Part shown: positions 1-7,254 of the stretch, in pieces
Position numbering within the stretch: the stretch's first letter is position 1
Layout of the letters: each line of letters starts with the position of its first letter
NCBI GenBank assembly: GCA_022729705.1
Contig: DZAX01000003.1
Location: 81,214-116,318, forward strand
DNA: 35,105 nucleotides
Source: Helicobacter cetorum
GTDB lineage: Bacteria > Campylobacterota > Campylobacteria > Campylobacterales > UBA6016
Reading direction: 5' to 3'
The notes under the pieces: generated by a model
Told to the model about the DNA's origin: nothing
What the model saw: only the letters and a program-made list of their open reading frames with translations
The model's database searches: none
Program-made: the position numbers and the translations under genes

Positions 1-1
1 T

Positions 2-460
2 CTTAGAACGCTGTTTCTTACAAGCACAAAAGGCGAGGGTGTTATGAACCACTCATTTTTGGAGTATAGACCATTTAACGGCGAAGTTGAAAGTAGAAAC
101 AACGGCGCCCTTATCTCCATGGAAAACGGCGTAGCTACAGGATACTCAATATTCAACCTTCAAGACAGAGGCACAATGTTTTTAGGTCCTCAAACAAAAG
201 TTTATGAGGGCATGGTAATAGGCGAACACTCAAGAAGCAACGACCTAGAAATCAACGTAACAAAAGAAAAACAACAATCAAACGTCCGTTCATCAGGAGC
301 CGATGAGGCAATCAAACTTGTACCGCCAAGAGAGATGAACCTTGAAAAAGCCCTTGAGTGGATAGAAGACGACGAACTAGTAGAAGTAACCCCAATTAAT
401 ATCAGAATCAGAAAAAGATATTTGGACGCTAACTCTAGAAAGAGATTTGGTAAAAAATAA
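2..460 (+). CDS. typA: Translational GTPase TypA/BipA, C-terminal part (5' end outside window)
   Basis: The reading frame is already open at base 2, so this is the 3' part of a longer gene; the ATG at 44 is internal. The residues before and after it ([17 protein letters not shown]) are the conserved TypA/BipA motif in the EF-G domain V-like region. The following segment, with [16 protein letters not shown] and then [17 protein letters not shown], matches the TypA-specific C-terminal domain. TypA is a ribosome-associated GTPase involved in stress adaptation and 50S assembly; the GTPase domain lies outside the window. The basic C-terminus ([16 protein letters not shown]) is usual for the family. 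It converges on gspF, with two opposed structured repeats in the gap. Confidence 0.95.
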   Translation, partial: LRTLFLTSTKGEGVMNHSFLEYRPFNGEVESRNNGALISMENGVATGYSIFNLQDRGTMFLGPQTKVYEGMVIGEHSRSNDLEINVTKEKQQSNVRSSGADEAIKLVPPREMNLEKALEWIEDDELVEVTPINIRIRKRYLDANSRKRFGKK

Positions 461-471
461 GACTTAATACC

Positions 472-564
472 TGATGTTACGCGCAAACACGAGCAAAGCC
501 CGTGTTTGCGGCAGGGGCTGTTCGCCCCTTGCATCCCCCTAAAGCTACCGGCTTCGCCGGAGAT
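472..564 (+). repeat. Three-hairpin structured repeat, copy 1
   Basis: This begins TGATGTTA. Hairpin 1 has a 10-bp stem (482-491 with 501-510, CGCAAACACG/CGTGTTTGCG). Hairpin 2 is GGGGC-TGTTC-GCCCC. The linker is TTGCATCCCCCTAAAGCTA, and hairpin 3 is CCGGC-TTC-GCCGG followed by AGAT. The linkers match those of copies at 29724, 31208 and 34795, but the stem sequences differ with pairing kept. It lies just downstream of typA and could also act as its terminator. I do not recognise a named family. Confidence 0.8.
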
Positions 565-607
565 ATAACAAGTTTAAGCGCTTTTAGAGCCAAGGCTAGT
601 TAAATAC

Positions 608-686
608 ATCTGCCGCTTTACGCGGCTAGCTTTAGTAGCTCAGCGCTTAGCGTAGCAAGGCGGGCTTTGCCCGCATTGGCGTTAAA
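608..686 (-). repeat. Three-hairpin structured repeat, inverted copy
   Basis: Read on the minus strand this starts TTTTAACGCCAATGCGGGC-AAA-GCCCGC. It continues through a diverged middle to AAAGCTA, then GCCGC-GTAAA-GCGGC and AGAT, so it has the same order of conserved linkers and hairpins as the other copies. It begins directly after the gspF stop codon and faces copy 1 tail to tail, between convergent typA and gspF. The middle hairpin is poorly preserved. Confidence 0.6.
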
Positions 687-687
687 A

Positions 688-1788
688 TCAAAGTGAAATT
701 GACATAATCGGCAACAGCATAGCTATTAGCACGATACCCACAAAACTTCCAACCACAAGCATCAACATCGGTTCCAAAAGGGTGATAAACATTGTTACTT
801 TGCGCTTATTTTGTTCGGCGTACATCTCAGAGAGCGTTAGCATTGTAGCGGCTAGGCTTCCGCTCTCTTCGCCTAGATATATTGTCTGAATAAGGGCTTC
901 ATCCATTGGTGCGTATTTTAAAAGCGCTTTTGATAGTGGTGTGCCTTCGCTTATGGAGTCTGAGACTTTTAAAAATAGTTTTTTTAGGTAGATGTTGTCT
1001 ATGGCGTCTATACTGAGCCTAAAAGCTCTTGACATGGTCACGCCTGCGTTTGCCAGCATTGAGACTACAAACAGAAATTTTGATAGTTCGCTTCTTATAA
1101 AAAAACCTTTTATCGGCCAAAGAGAGATTTGAGTCTTTGCGAGAGCTAGAGCTACTTTTTCATTTGTTTTTACAAGTGTAATCGCTCCCGTTGGAGCCAG
1201 TATCATAAAGGCTATAAGCGGATATTGGTATTTTCCGACAAAATCAGAAATAGCTATAACTATTTTCGTTATCGTAGGCAGCTCGCAACCCGTCTTTGCA
1301 AAAGTCTCCACCATAACCGGAACCGCCACGGTAAACATAACTCCAAGCAAGATTACAGAAGCAAAAACGATAAAAGATGGGTAAGCCAAAGCTTTTTTAA
1401 TCTCCGCTGCAAAAATGATTTTTTGAAATATAGCGGTATGCAAACTAGCAAACGCTCTTTGCAAAAACGCGCCCTCTTCCGCCATTTTGATTGTTTGCAA
1501 AACATATTGCGGCAACTTGATTATAGAGTCCGCCTCTAGCGAGCGATAAAAACTAACCCCCTCCTCAAGCCTTTGTATAATCCTATCCAGATACGCTTTT
1601 ATCGTATCGTTTTTTCTATATTGGACGGCGCATAGCTTCAGGGCGTTTGAGATTGTGATGCCGGACGCTGTGTATGTGGATAGATCTTTTAAGATTGCGG
1701 ATAGAACTTCATCGCTTAGTTTATTTTTGCCAAGAGTTCTAAGATTTAGTTTTCTATTTATGTTTGTGTAGACGTAACCATTCAGCAC
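688..1788 (-). pseudogene. gspF: gspF main part, separated from its N-terminus by a MITE
   Basis: This encodes the inner-membrane platform protein of a type II secretion system. It holds both T2SSF domains and the membrane segments (for example IKKALAYPSFIVFASVILL and the C-terminal LLEPMLMLVVGSFVGIVLI). The open frame starts at a GTG (1788) that lies inside the terminal repeat of an inserted element, so its first residues are element-derived. The true first 40 codons lie at 1912-2034, beyond the insertion. Removing the element and one target copy joins the parts in frame into about 398 residues, the usual GspF length. A purine-rich AGGGG abuts the GTG with no spacing, so reinitiation is uncertain. 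An element-borne promoter at 1805-1833 points into this part. It could be a pseudogene or a split gene making an N-terminally shortened protein. Confidence 0.85.
1766..1773. repeat. Target site duplication of the MITE, gspF-body side
   Basis: GTGTAGAC occurs directly outside the terminal inverted repeat and is identical to 1916-1923. On the coding strand it reads GTCTACAC and encodes the V-Y-T found at the end of the N-terminal gspF fragment and again at the start of the main part. Confidence 0.92.
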
Positions 1789-1915
1789 CCCTGTAAAAAA
1801 ATGAAAATTAGCATGGAAAAGTGGCTATTTCAATAAGAAAAAAGAAAAAATATCGACTCTTTTGAGGATTTCATCTCAAAAATTGAGCTTTCAGAAGGGG
1901 GTGCTGAATGGTTAC
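1774..1915. mobile_element. 142-bp MITE with GTAA ends, likely IS66-related
   Basis: Perfect 18-bp terminal inverted repeats (GTAACCATTCAGCACCCC at 1774-1791; its complement at 1898-1915) bound a 142-bp stretch with no coding capacity. The flanks are identical 8-bp copies of GTGTAGAC (1766-1773 and 1916-1923), a target site duplication. Ends beginning GTAA and 8-bp duplications are hallmarks of the IS66 family, so this is probably a non-autonomous IS66-type element; the family assignment is inferred. It sits in codon 40 of gspF and brings several in-frame stop codons, the first inside the terminal repeat. Confidence 0.9.
1805..1833 (-). promoter_or_regulatory. Outward sigma70-like promoter inside the MITE
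   Basis: On the minus strand, TTGAAA (1828-1833) and TAATTT (1805-1810) are separated by exactly 17 bp. A TG one base upstream of the -10 gives an extended -10 (TGCTAATTT). It points into the remaining gspF body, and the predicted start lies only about 10 nt before the GTG at 1788. This is prediction from sequence only. Confidence 0.5.
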
Positions 1916-2034
1916 GTGTAGACAATACTTTTTCCACTAAGAGTTTTTTTCGCCTCTTCGAGGTTTTTTGCCTCTATAGTTCCGCTAACTTCGTTTTGCG
2001 TGAGGTCATACCCCTTGTAATAGTAGTTAGCCAT
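1912..2034 (-). pseudogene. gspF: gspF N-terminal 40 codons, cut off by the MITE
   Basis: The ATG (2034) overlaps the end of gspE (GAATGGCTAA), an overlap typical of coupled genes. The peptide begins MANYYYKGYDLTQNEVSG and ends KSIVYT, then TAA inside the element's terminal repeat. The start (short Tyr-rich strand, then EVSGTIEA) is the usual beginning of GspF/PilC proteins. Joined to 688-1765 it restores a full-length family member. It was missed by ORF calling because it is only 40 codons long. Confidence 0.85.
1916..1923. repeat. Target site duplication of the MITE, N-terminal-fragment side
   Basis: This is the second copy of GTGTAGAC, immediately outside the terminal repeat that ends at 1915. 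The 142-bp element plus one 8-bp copy equals 150 bp, a multiple of three, but the element contains stops in the gspF frame. Confidence 0.92.
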
Positions 2035-3529
2035 TCAAAAACAACGCTTTTTTGGCTTCCAAAAGGGAGCTTTCACCACTAAGCACAAGCTCTTTTAGCG
2101 ACGTCTTTATCGTCTTCATCCCTTTTTTGAGGGCTAAATGCAAGAGCTCATTTTCATTTTGTTTTTTTGCGATAGCCGCTCTTATTTCGGAGTCGACAAA
2201 AAGTATCTCTCCTACGGCTATTCTACCCAAAAATCCGGTATTTCTGCACGCCTTGCAACCAACGGACGTATACGCTTTTGAAGGGTGGTTTATAGTCAAA
2301 AGCTCGTCTGTTATTAGTTCCGCCTCCTCTGTTTTGCAGTGTGGGCAAAGCTTTCTAATAAGTCTTTGCGCCAGTATGCCAACAAGCGAGGAGGAGATCA
2401 AAAACTCCTCAATACCAACATCTCTAAGCTTTGACACAGCGGAAACAGCGCTATTTGTGTGAAGCGTTGAAAATGTCAAGTGTCCCGTCAAAGCCGCTCT
2501 TACGGCTAGTTTTGCAGTCTCTTTGTCTCTTATTTCGCCCACCATAATAATATCAGGGTCTTGTCTTAGTATCGCCCTAAGTCCGCTTGCAAAGGTTAAG
2601 CCTACCGCTTCGTTTACTTGTATTTGGGTGATATTTTTTGCTTTGTACTCTATCGGGTCTTCTATCGAGACGACGTTTTTTTCGCTATTGTCTAGCGTCT
2701 TTAGTATTGAGTGAAGAGTAGTTGTTTTACCAGAACCCGTGGGACCCGTCACTATAACCATTCCATATGGCGAGCCGACTAGCGTCTTTAGGGCGTCTGT
2801 CGTTTTGTTGTCAAATCCTAGCTCCTCCAAAGACGGAATAGCGTCTGAGTCGAGAAGTAGCCGCATAACCGCTTTTTCACCGTAAAACGTAGGGAGCGTG
2901 GAGACTCTGACGTCTAGCTTTCTGCTTTGAATGGAGAGGTTGATTCTGCCGTCCTGTGGTACTCTTTTTTCTGAAATATCAAGATTTGAGACGACTTTGA
3001 TTCTGCCTATTACGGCCTTGATAAGAGAGGGCTTCATCTGTAAAAATTCAATTAGCAAGCCGTCCACCCTGAATCTAACGACGCCGCCGCTCTCGCGACT
3101 CTCTATGTGAATATCTGAGACTCTTTGTTTGACGGCTTCATAAAAGATAGAGTTTACAAACCTAATGACGGGGGCGGCGTTTTCGTCCGCCAAAATATCG
3201 TCTGAAAAAACCGAAAATGGGTCGATAAAAGCTGTTTCGTCGATAGCGATATTGTGGGAGTCAAGCTCTTCTCTCTCTTTGCTGAAAATCCTATTTTTTA
3301 ACTCCTCATAAACTCCGCTCTCCGCTATGCAAATAAGCTGCTCGGCGGAGTGAAACGCCGCAAAAGAAAGAGCGTTTGCAAGATGCTCTTTTGTTGTGAG
3401 TAGCCTGTTTTCGCCGTTTAGGGATATAGGTAAGATAGAGTTTTTGAGAGCTAACGCATTATCGATATGCTCTATATTGGCGGGTTCAATTTTTTTAGCG
3501 TAGAGCTCTTCTTTTGCTATTGTGGTCAT
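2027..3529 (-). CDS. gspE: Type II secretion ATPase GspE
   Basis: This is the cytoplasmic hexameric ATPase that powers pseudopilus assembly. In its 500 residues one sees the N1/N2 region, then the core motifs: Walker A GPTGSGKT (262-269), an Asp box (SIEDPIEY, about 288-295), Walker B DIIMVGEIRD (326-335) and a His box near LTFSTLHT (351-358). Two CxxC pairs (C395/C398, C425/C428) form the zinc-binding CM domain typical of GspE/PilB. The N-terminal region is shorter than in PilB. The start ATG overlaps the stop of the small gspD stub (ATGA), and its end overlaps the gspF start. The catalytic residues look intact. Confidence 0.95.
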   Translation of the reverse strand: MTTIAKEELYAKKIEPANIEHIDNALALKNSILPISLNGENRLLTTKEHLANALSFAAFHSAEQLICIAESGVYEELKNRIFSKEREELDSHNIAIDETAFIDPFSVFSDDILADENAAPVIRFVNSIFYEAVKQRVSDIHIESRESGGVVRFRVDGLLIEFLQMKPSLIKAVIGRIKVVSNLDISEKRVPQDGRINLSIQSRKLDVRVSTLPTFYGEKAVMRLLLDSDAIPSLEELGFDNKTTDALKTLVGSPYGMVIVTGPTGSGKTTTLHSILKTLDNSEKNVVSIEDPIEYKAKNITQIQVNEAVGLTFASGLRAILRQDPDIIMVGEIRDKETAKLAVRAALTGHLTFSTLHTNSAVSAVSKLRDVGIEEFLISSSLVGILAQRLIRKLCPHCKTEEAELITDELLTINHPSKAYTSVGCKACRNTGFLGRIAVGEILFVDSEIRAAIAKKQNENELLHLALKKGMKTIKTSLKELVLSGESSLLEAKKALFLNG

Positions 3530-3621
3530 TTTGGCTCTTCTCTGTCATTTCGAGGAGTCCCAAAAAGAGCGATACAGGCAAAAAGCGTAGCCGCCGCAAA
3601 AAATCTACTATTTAATCTCAT
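3526..3621 (-). pseudogene. gspD: 31-codon gspD stub left in the operon
   Basis: This small frame overlaps the gspC stop at its start (TATGAGATTAAATAG) and the gspE start at its end (ATGA), exactly where gspD sits in other T2SS operons. It starts MRLNSRFF and continues as a hydrophobic signal-peptide-like stretch. The relocated gspD at 15736 also starts MRLNS, and both share the upstream AAAAAGGAGATGA and the 16 bases ATGAGATTAAATAGTA. After about residue 21 the frame runs into CTCCTCGAAATGAC, which resembles one half of the dispersed GTCATT palindromes, and it then stops. I read it as the scar of a deleted or moved gspD that keeps coupling between gspC and gspE. It might alternatively be a functional short leader. 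Confidence 0.65.
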
Positions 3622-4363
3622 ATCTCATCTCCTTTTTTGCGCCGTTTCGTTCGATTGTTGCGCTAAAACTGCTTTTTTCATTAATAACCCTGAGTGCCCC
3701 TACGAGGTCTACAGGATTTTTTATCATTGTGCCATCCACCGATAAAATAATATCTTTTTCTTTGAAGCCAGCTATATCAAACAGTGTGCCGCTTGTGAGT
3801 CCCACTATAAAAACAGTGTCGCCTTTTACGTCAAGCCTTACATCCTCCATCATCTTTGTTGGATTTTGGATATAGGAGCTTAAAAGCTCTTTTGAAATTG
3901 AAAGAAGCTTATTGTTCGCTTGCGTGCTAACCCTGTCTGCGCTCGGAAAATACGCATATTCAAGCGAGAGCTCAAAGTGATTGCCGCCTCTTGTGAGCGA
4001 TACTTTTTCATAAAAGATATTTTCAAGAGTAACACCGTTTTTGCTCTCCCCGGGTTTTAAAAAAAAGCTGCCGTTTCCGTCTGAGAAATACGCAAAAGAG
4101 TCAGTTTTACTTTTGTATATAGCTTTTAGTTTGATATTTTCAGGGCTTATGGTGAGATTTGCGCCGCCGCCTTTGCCAAATAGCGTTGATATATTATCGC
4201 CAAATTTAGTGTCAATATCTTGCCCTTTTTGCGCCAAGGAGGAAGGGGTAGGCAAAAAAAGCTCCAAGCCAAGTCCGCTAAGTTTTGCAAAAGATACGCC
4301 AAGTAGCAGAGCAGACGCAAGATAAGTGCCCAAACTATTGTCAAATTTAGTACGAAAAGTCAA
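3608..4363 (-). CDS. gspC: Type II secretion protein GspC with PDZ domain
   Basis: This is the inner-membrane protein that couples the platform to the secretin. In its 251 residues there is one N-terminal membrane segment (about 13-35), a periplasmic homology region in the middle (about 70-140), and a C-terminal PDZ-like domain (about 165-250) with FDIAGFKEKDIILSVDGTMI as the core. The start is a TTG at 4363 that overlaps the end of the preceding gene. No ATG is available without losing the membrane segment. The last codons hold the RBS and start of the gspD stub. The presence of GspC argues for a T2SS rather than a type IV pilus. Confidence 0.8.
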   Translation of the reverse strand: MTFRTKFDNSLGTYLASALLLGVSFAKLSGLGLELFLPTPSSLAQKGQDIDTKFGDNISTLFGKGGGANLTISPENIKLKAIYKSKTDSFAYFSDGNGSFFLKPGESKNGVTLENIFYEKVSLTRGGNHFELSLEYAYFPSADRVSTQANNKLLSISKELLSSYIQNPTKMMEDVRLDVKGDTVFIVGLTSGTLFDIAGFKEKDIILSVDGTMIKNPVDLVGALRVINEKSSFSATIERNGAKKEMRYEIK

Positions 4364-4847
4364 CGCTATACCCCTTCTCTGTTTTATTTAGCGTGGTTTT
4401 TGTAAGTGAGGTGAGAGTTGGTTTTACGCTCTCAAACTCTTTGTTTGCTATTAACTCTATATGCACTCGTTTGTTTGATGTGTCGATGACGCCCTCTAAC
4501 GTTCCAAATCTACTTTTTGCACTAAAATCAAAGCTTTTTGGGGAGAACGATGAGTTTTTGAGCTCTATGTTTTCAATCTTAAAATTAGGCATAGACTCCA
4601 GGCTGAGAGAGTCGATATGAAGCCTGACAAGATAGATATAAGAGTCCGCCAAAACTCCTTTCGCCTCAAAGCTTAGAGCGTTTGAGCGAATGATGTAGCC
4701 GCCTTTTTCATCTACCTGCAAAACCTCCGCACCGCCTTTTGCAAGCTCGCTCTTAAAAAGTGCGGCAATCCTATCTTTGGGCAAGAAAAAATCTATAGAC
4801 AAAACAAAAGAGGCGATAAATACCGCCGCAAAAATAGCCCATCTCAA
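4347..4847 (-). CDS. gspN: GspN-like bitopic membrane protein
   Basis: The protein has 166 residues, one N-terminal membrane anchor (about 4-20) and a periplasmic region rich in beta-type repeats (SLESMPNFKIENIELKNSSF, then GTLEGVIDTSNKRVHIEL). This pattern resembles the GspN/AsmA-like fold. It is shorter than typical GspN (about 250 residues). The name rests mainly on its position between gspM and gspC. It overlaps gspM by 4 bp and gspC by 17 bp, so it is translated as part of the operon. Confidence 0.55.
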   Translation of the reverse strand: MRWAIFAAVFIASFVLSIDFFLPKDRIAALFKSELAKGGAEVLQVDEKGGYIIRSNALSFEAKGVLADSYIYLVRLHIDSLSLESMPNFKIENIELKNSSFSPKSFDFSAKSRFGTLEGVIDTSNKRVHIELIANKEFESVKPTLTSLTKTTLNKTEKGYSVDFSY

Positions 4848-5260
4848 GGCGACACCTCAAGGGAAAGCATATAACCGAGCTCCGCATCGCTAATCCAAAG
4901 CTTTGTAATTTTGAGGTTTGAGCTTAGAACTCTTTTTACTATTATGTCAAGCTCGTCGCTGTTTAGGATTAGTAGATTTAAGATCATATTTGAGGACGAG
5001 AGGTCTTTTTTTGAGATGGTTGCCGAAAAGTACGTTTTTGATATATCAGCGGCTAGCGCTTCCATCGTCTTTTTTGAATCAGCGCTTGTTTTGTATCTAT
5101 TTTTTAACTCCAAAAACTTTTCGCTATCTTTTTTGAGGTTTTTGTACCCAGCCGTTTGCTTTTGCAGATGGGCACCGACAAAATAATCAACCGTCAAAAG
5201 CAGAGCCGCCGCACCGGATAAAATTAAGAGTAGATATTGTTTGATTTGGCTTAATATCAT
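4844..5260 (-). CDS. gspM: Type II secretion protein GspM-like
   Basis: The protein has 138 residues: a short cytoplasmic N-terminus, one membrane helix (about 9-28), a helical stretch rich in Lys/Glu (about 35-75) and a small alpha/beta C-terminal part (about 85-138). This is the GspM/PilO architecture. GspM pairs with GspL in the inner-membrane platform. It overlaps gspL and gspN by 4 bp each (ATGA). There is no sequence motif specific enough to name it without context, so the call rests on topology and gene order. Confidence 0.6.
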   Translation of the reverse strand: MILSQIKQYLLLILSGAAALLLTVDYFVGAHLQKQTAGYKNLKKDSEKFLELKNRYKTSADSKKTMEALAADISKTYFSATISKKDLSSSNMILNLLILNSDELDIIVKRVLSSNLKITKLWISDAELGYMLSLEVSP

Positions 5261-6162
5261 AGCGCAACCTTTAGATACAGCGAGTCAGAGGATACGACGG
5301 AGCCCTCTATTTTGAATTTTTTTGCCATATATTTTTTTATCTCGTCGCCTCTTTGCGTGTTTATCTCCACCTCAAAAGCGGTTATGTCTATTTTTAGATT
5401 TTTTACGCTCTCCCCCGATACAAAACTAAAAGCATGCAGATATTTTAAAAAAGCTCTAAGCGCTTTTTGTTTTTCATCTATGGCTGATAAACTCTTTATG
5501 GCTGATTGAAGCTCCATATTTGTGCCGGGGAGGCTTGGATTTTCTTTTATCGTCGCCGTTTGTTTTGAGATTTTTGAGATTTGGTACGACTTTACAAGTA
5601 GATCCGCGAAAAACACAAAGACAAAAAACGATAGAGCCGCCGTAAGCAAATTTTTGGCTTTTTGTCCTACGCCGCCGTCTATTTTGAGGTTTATTTTGTT
5701 TGCAAACAACAGTTTTTGAACGTCTATTTTGCTATGCTCCGCACTTTGGGCGGTTTTTGAGATTAGCGACACTCCGTTTTCATTTATCAAGACAGTTTCA
5801 TCTTTTAGAGCCAGCGGAAAAGCTTGGTATTGCAAAGCGGTTTGTGAGGTAAAAAATTCAGCTTTTTTGAAAGAAAAATTCAGTTCTTTTAGTTTTGACA
5901 GTACAGTTTGACGCTCTATCGCCAAAAATAGATACGAGGAGTCGCCCAGCCTATAAGTCTCAAACACAAAATCGCCTTGCGGCAAAAAACCGTCGAAAAT
6001 CGAATGAGTCGCTTTTTTTGCTTTTTTTGTCGTCTCAAATGGAATGGTCGAGATTTTGGCTATATAAAAAGAGGGCGATACGACAACCTTTAGTTCCGAG
6101 TTTGTCGGGTCTTTTGCCAGCCATAGATGAAAGTTTCTATCCAAAAAAACAGCGCTACTCAA
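5257..6162 (-). CDS. gspL: Type II secretion protein GspL-like
   Basis: The protein has 301 residues. A cytoplasmic actin-like N-terminal region (about 1-160) is followed by a single membrane helix (about 168-188, LLTAALSFFVFVFFADLLV). A short coiled stretch and a periplasmic ferredoxin-like part (about 225-301) complete it. This layout is that of GspL, which recruits the ATPase GspE and partners GspM. The cytoplasmic part is shorter than in gamma-proteobacterial GspL. It overlaps gspK by 8 bp. Confidence 0.65.
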   Translation of the reverse strand: MSSAVFLDRNFHLWLAKDPTNSELKVVVSPSFYIAKISTIPFETTKKAKKATHSIFDGFLPQGDFVFETYRLGDSSYLFLAIERQTVLSKLKELNFSFKKAEFFTSQTALQYQAFPLALKDETVLINENGVSLISKTAQSAEHSKIDVQKLLFANKINLKIDGGVGQKAKNLLTAALSFFVFVFFADLLVKSYQISKISKQTATIKENPSLPGTNMELQSAIKSLSAIDEKQKALRAFLKYLHAFSFVSGESVKNLKIDITAFEVEINTQRGDEIKKYMAKKFKIEGSVVSSDSLYLKVAL

Positions 6163-7006
6163 TTATATGCACCCTTTCAGATTTTAAGTCGTAGTAGTAT
6201 TTTATTCTCTCTTTTGCGCCGTTTATATCAAAGGCTATATCTACTAGAATATAGTAACTTTCCTTTGAACTTCCTCCTTTTATCTTAAAGTATTTTGGCT
6301 CAACCTCTTTGCATTCACTCGCATTTATCTGATATTGCCTCAATAGTTCTAGCGATAAAGCGGGTGCAACCGTCTCACAATCAATAAAATCTCCAACCCC
6401 ACGAGGAGCAAAAATAAACAGCTCTTGCCACGGCACGCTTCGTGCGGCGAGGTCTTTTGTGGTTTTTTGGTAGAAGTTTAGGAGCTTTGTGAAGTGTTCA
6501 TATCCGCAAAAATAGCCGTTTTTGTAGTCTATATCGTGCAGTGAGATTTTTTCAACTGGTTTGCTTGCGTTTGTGTCGTCTGATTTTGAGTTTTCGATGA
6601 GTTTTAGTAAGTAGTTCGCATCGGCGACGTTGTAACGCACCAATAGATTTTTTAAGAATTTGTCAAATTCGGCGTTTGTTTGGTTTGCCTCTCTATAGTT
6701 GTTGAAATTTATTTTTGAGTGGGCGGAACCTAGACGTATTGTGATGTTTGTGTCTTTGGACGCTATCGCTAGCCCGTCAAATCTTGCGATATACTCAGCG
6801 GGAGAAAAACTGTTGCCCAAAATCTGCTTTGAGTTTTTGAGCATCGCAAGGCTATCAAGATAGAGAAGATTTTTTTGCACAAGCGCATACTCTTGCTTCT
6901 GCCCATCCAAAGAGGAGTTCAAAAACCCAAAAAAAACAGTGGAAAACAGTATCGCCAATACAACAAACATCAAAGATATTAGCGTAGCCACACCTCTTTT
7001 GTTCAC
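6155..7006 (-). CDS. gspK: Type II secretion minor pseudopilin GspK
   Basis: The GTG at 7006 is chosen because AAAGGAG lies 5 nt before it and the protein then starts VNKRGVATLISLMFVV, the usual pseudopilin leader with a Gly before the hydrophobic helix. A longer frame from TTG 7048 adds residues with no RBS. The body (283 residues) has the large globular domain of GspK rather than the small one of GspH-J, including NYREANQTNAEFDKFLKNLL. GspK caps the pseudopilus tip with GspI/GspJ, which are not in this window. It is the first gene of the operon and faces hsdM. Confidence 0.75.
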   Translation of the reverse strand: MNKRGVATLISLMFVVLAILFSTVFFGFLNSSLDGQKQEYALVQKNLLYLDSLAMLKNSKQILGNSFSPAEYIARFDGLAIASKDTNITIRLGSAHSKINFNNYREANQTNAEFDKFLKNLLVRYNVADANYLLKLIENSKSDDTNASKPVEKISLHDIDYKNGYFCGYEHFTKLLNFYQKTTKDLAARSVPWQELFIFAPRGVGDFIDCETVAPALSLELLRQYQINASECKEVEPKYFKIKGGSSKESYYILVDIAFDINGAKERIKYYYDLKSERVHIIE

Positions 7007-7061
7007 AAAACTCCTTTGGGCTAAAACAAGGAAGGCATTGTAGCGCAAGAGAGTTACAATT

Positions 7062-7077
7062 GAATCCTCTGATTAAA
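7062..7077. repeat. Direct repeat flanking the restriction operon, left copy
   Basis: GAATCCTCTGATTAAA matches GAACCCTCTGATTAAA at 15659-15674 with one mismatch in 16, in the same orientation. The two copies bracket the hsd operon. The left copy lies in the gspK upstream region. Confidence 0.5.
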
Positions 7078-7088
7078 ATGAATTTGCA

Positions 7089-7155
7089 AGAGCGACTAGT
7101 CGCGAGAGCCGTCTGCTGAAGACCTCATTTTTGGCTTTGCCCAAAATGTGAGAAT
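7089..7155. repeat. GCGACTAGTCGC structured repeat, copy 1
   Basis: This opens with AGAGCGACTAGTCGCGAGAG, which holds a perfect 12-nt palindrome. It is followed by a small hairpin GTCT-GCTGA-AGAC and a second hairpin CATTTTTGG-CTTTG-CCCAAAATG. The same order occurs at 23848-23915, where the first small stem is CTCC/GGAG around the same GCTGA loop. Both copies sit in the gap between divergent genes, upstream of the plus-strand gene. Confidence 0.75.
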
Positions 7156-7172
7156 TAATAGAGAGTTACAAT

Positions 7173-7202
7173 TTTACTATTTTGTTTTTAGCTTGTTATA
7201 AT
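7173..7202 (+). promoter_or_regulatory. Likely promoter of the hsd operon
   Basis: A consensus TATAAT (7197-7202) is preceded by TG one base upstream, giving an extended -10 (TGTTATAAT). A weak -35 (TTTACT, 7173-7178) is 18 bp upstream. It leads into hsdM, whose AGAGGA RBS is at 7241-7246. This is the only strong -10 seen in the divergent gap on this strand. Confidence 0.55.
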
Positions 7203-7254
7203 GCCAAACCATTTATGAGCCAATAGCTTTTAATAATTACAGAGGAACAAAACC

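Noticed and set aside
6155-7048. gspK start at TTG 7048
   Set aside because: No RBS; the GTG at 7006 has AAAGGAG at the right distance and puts the hydrophobic helix directly after a short basic leader.
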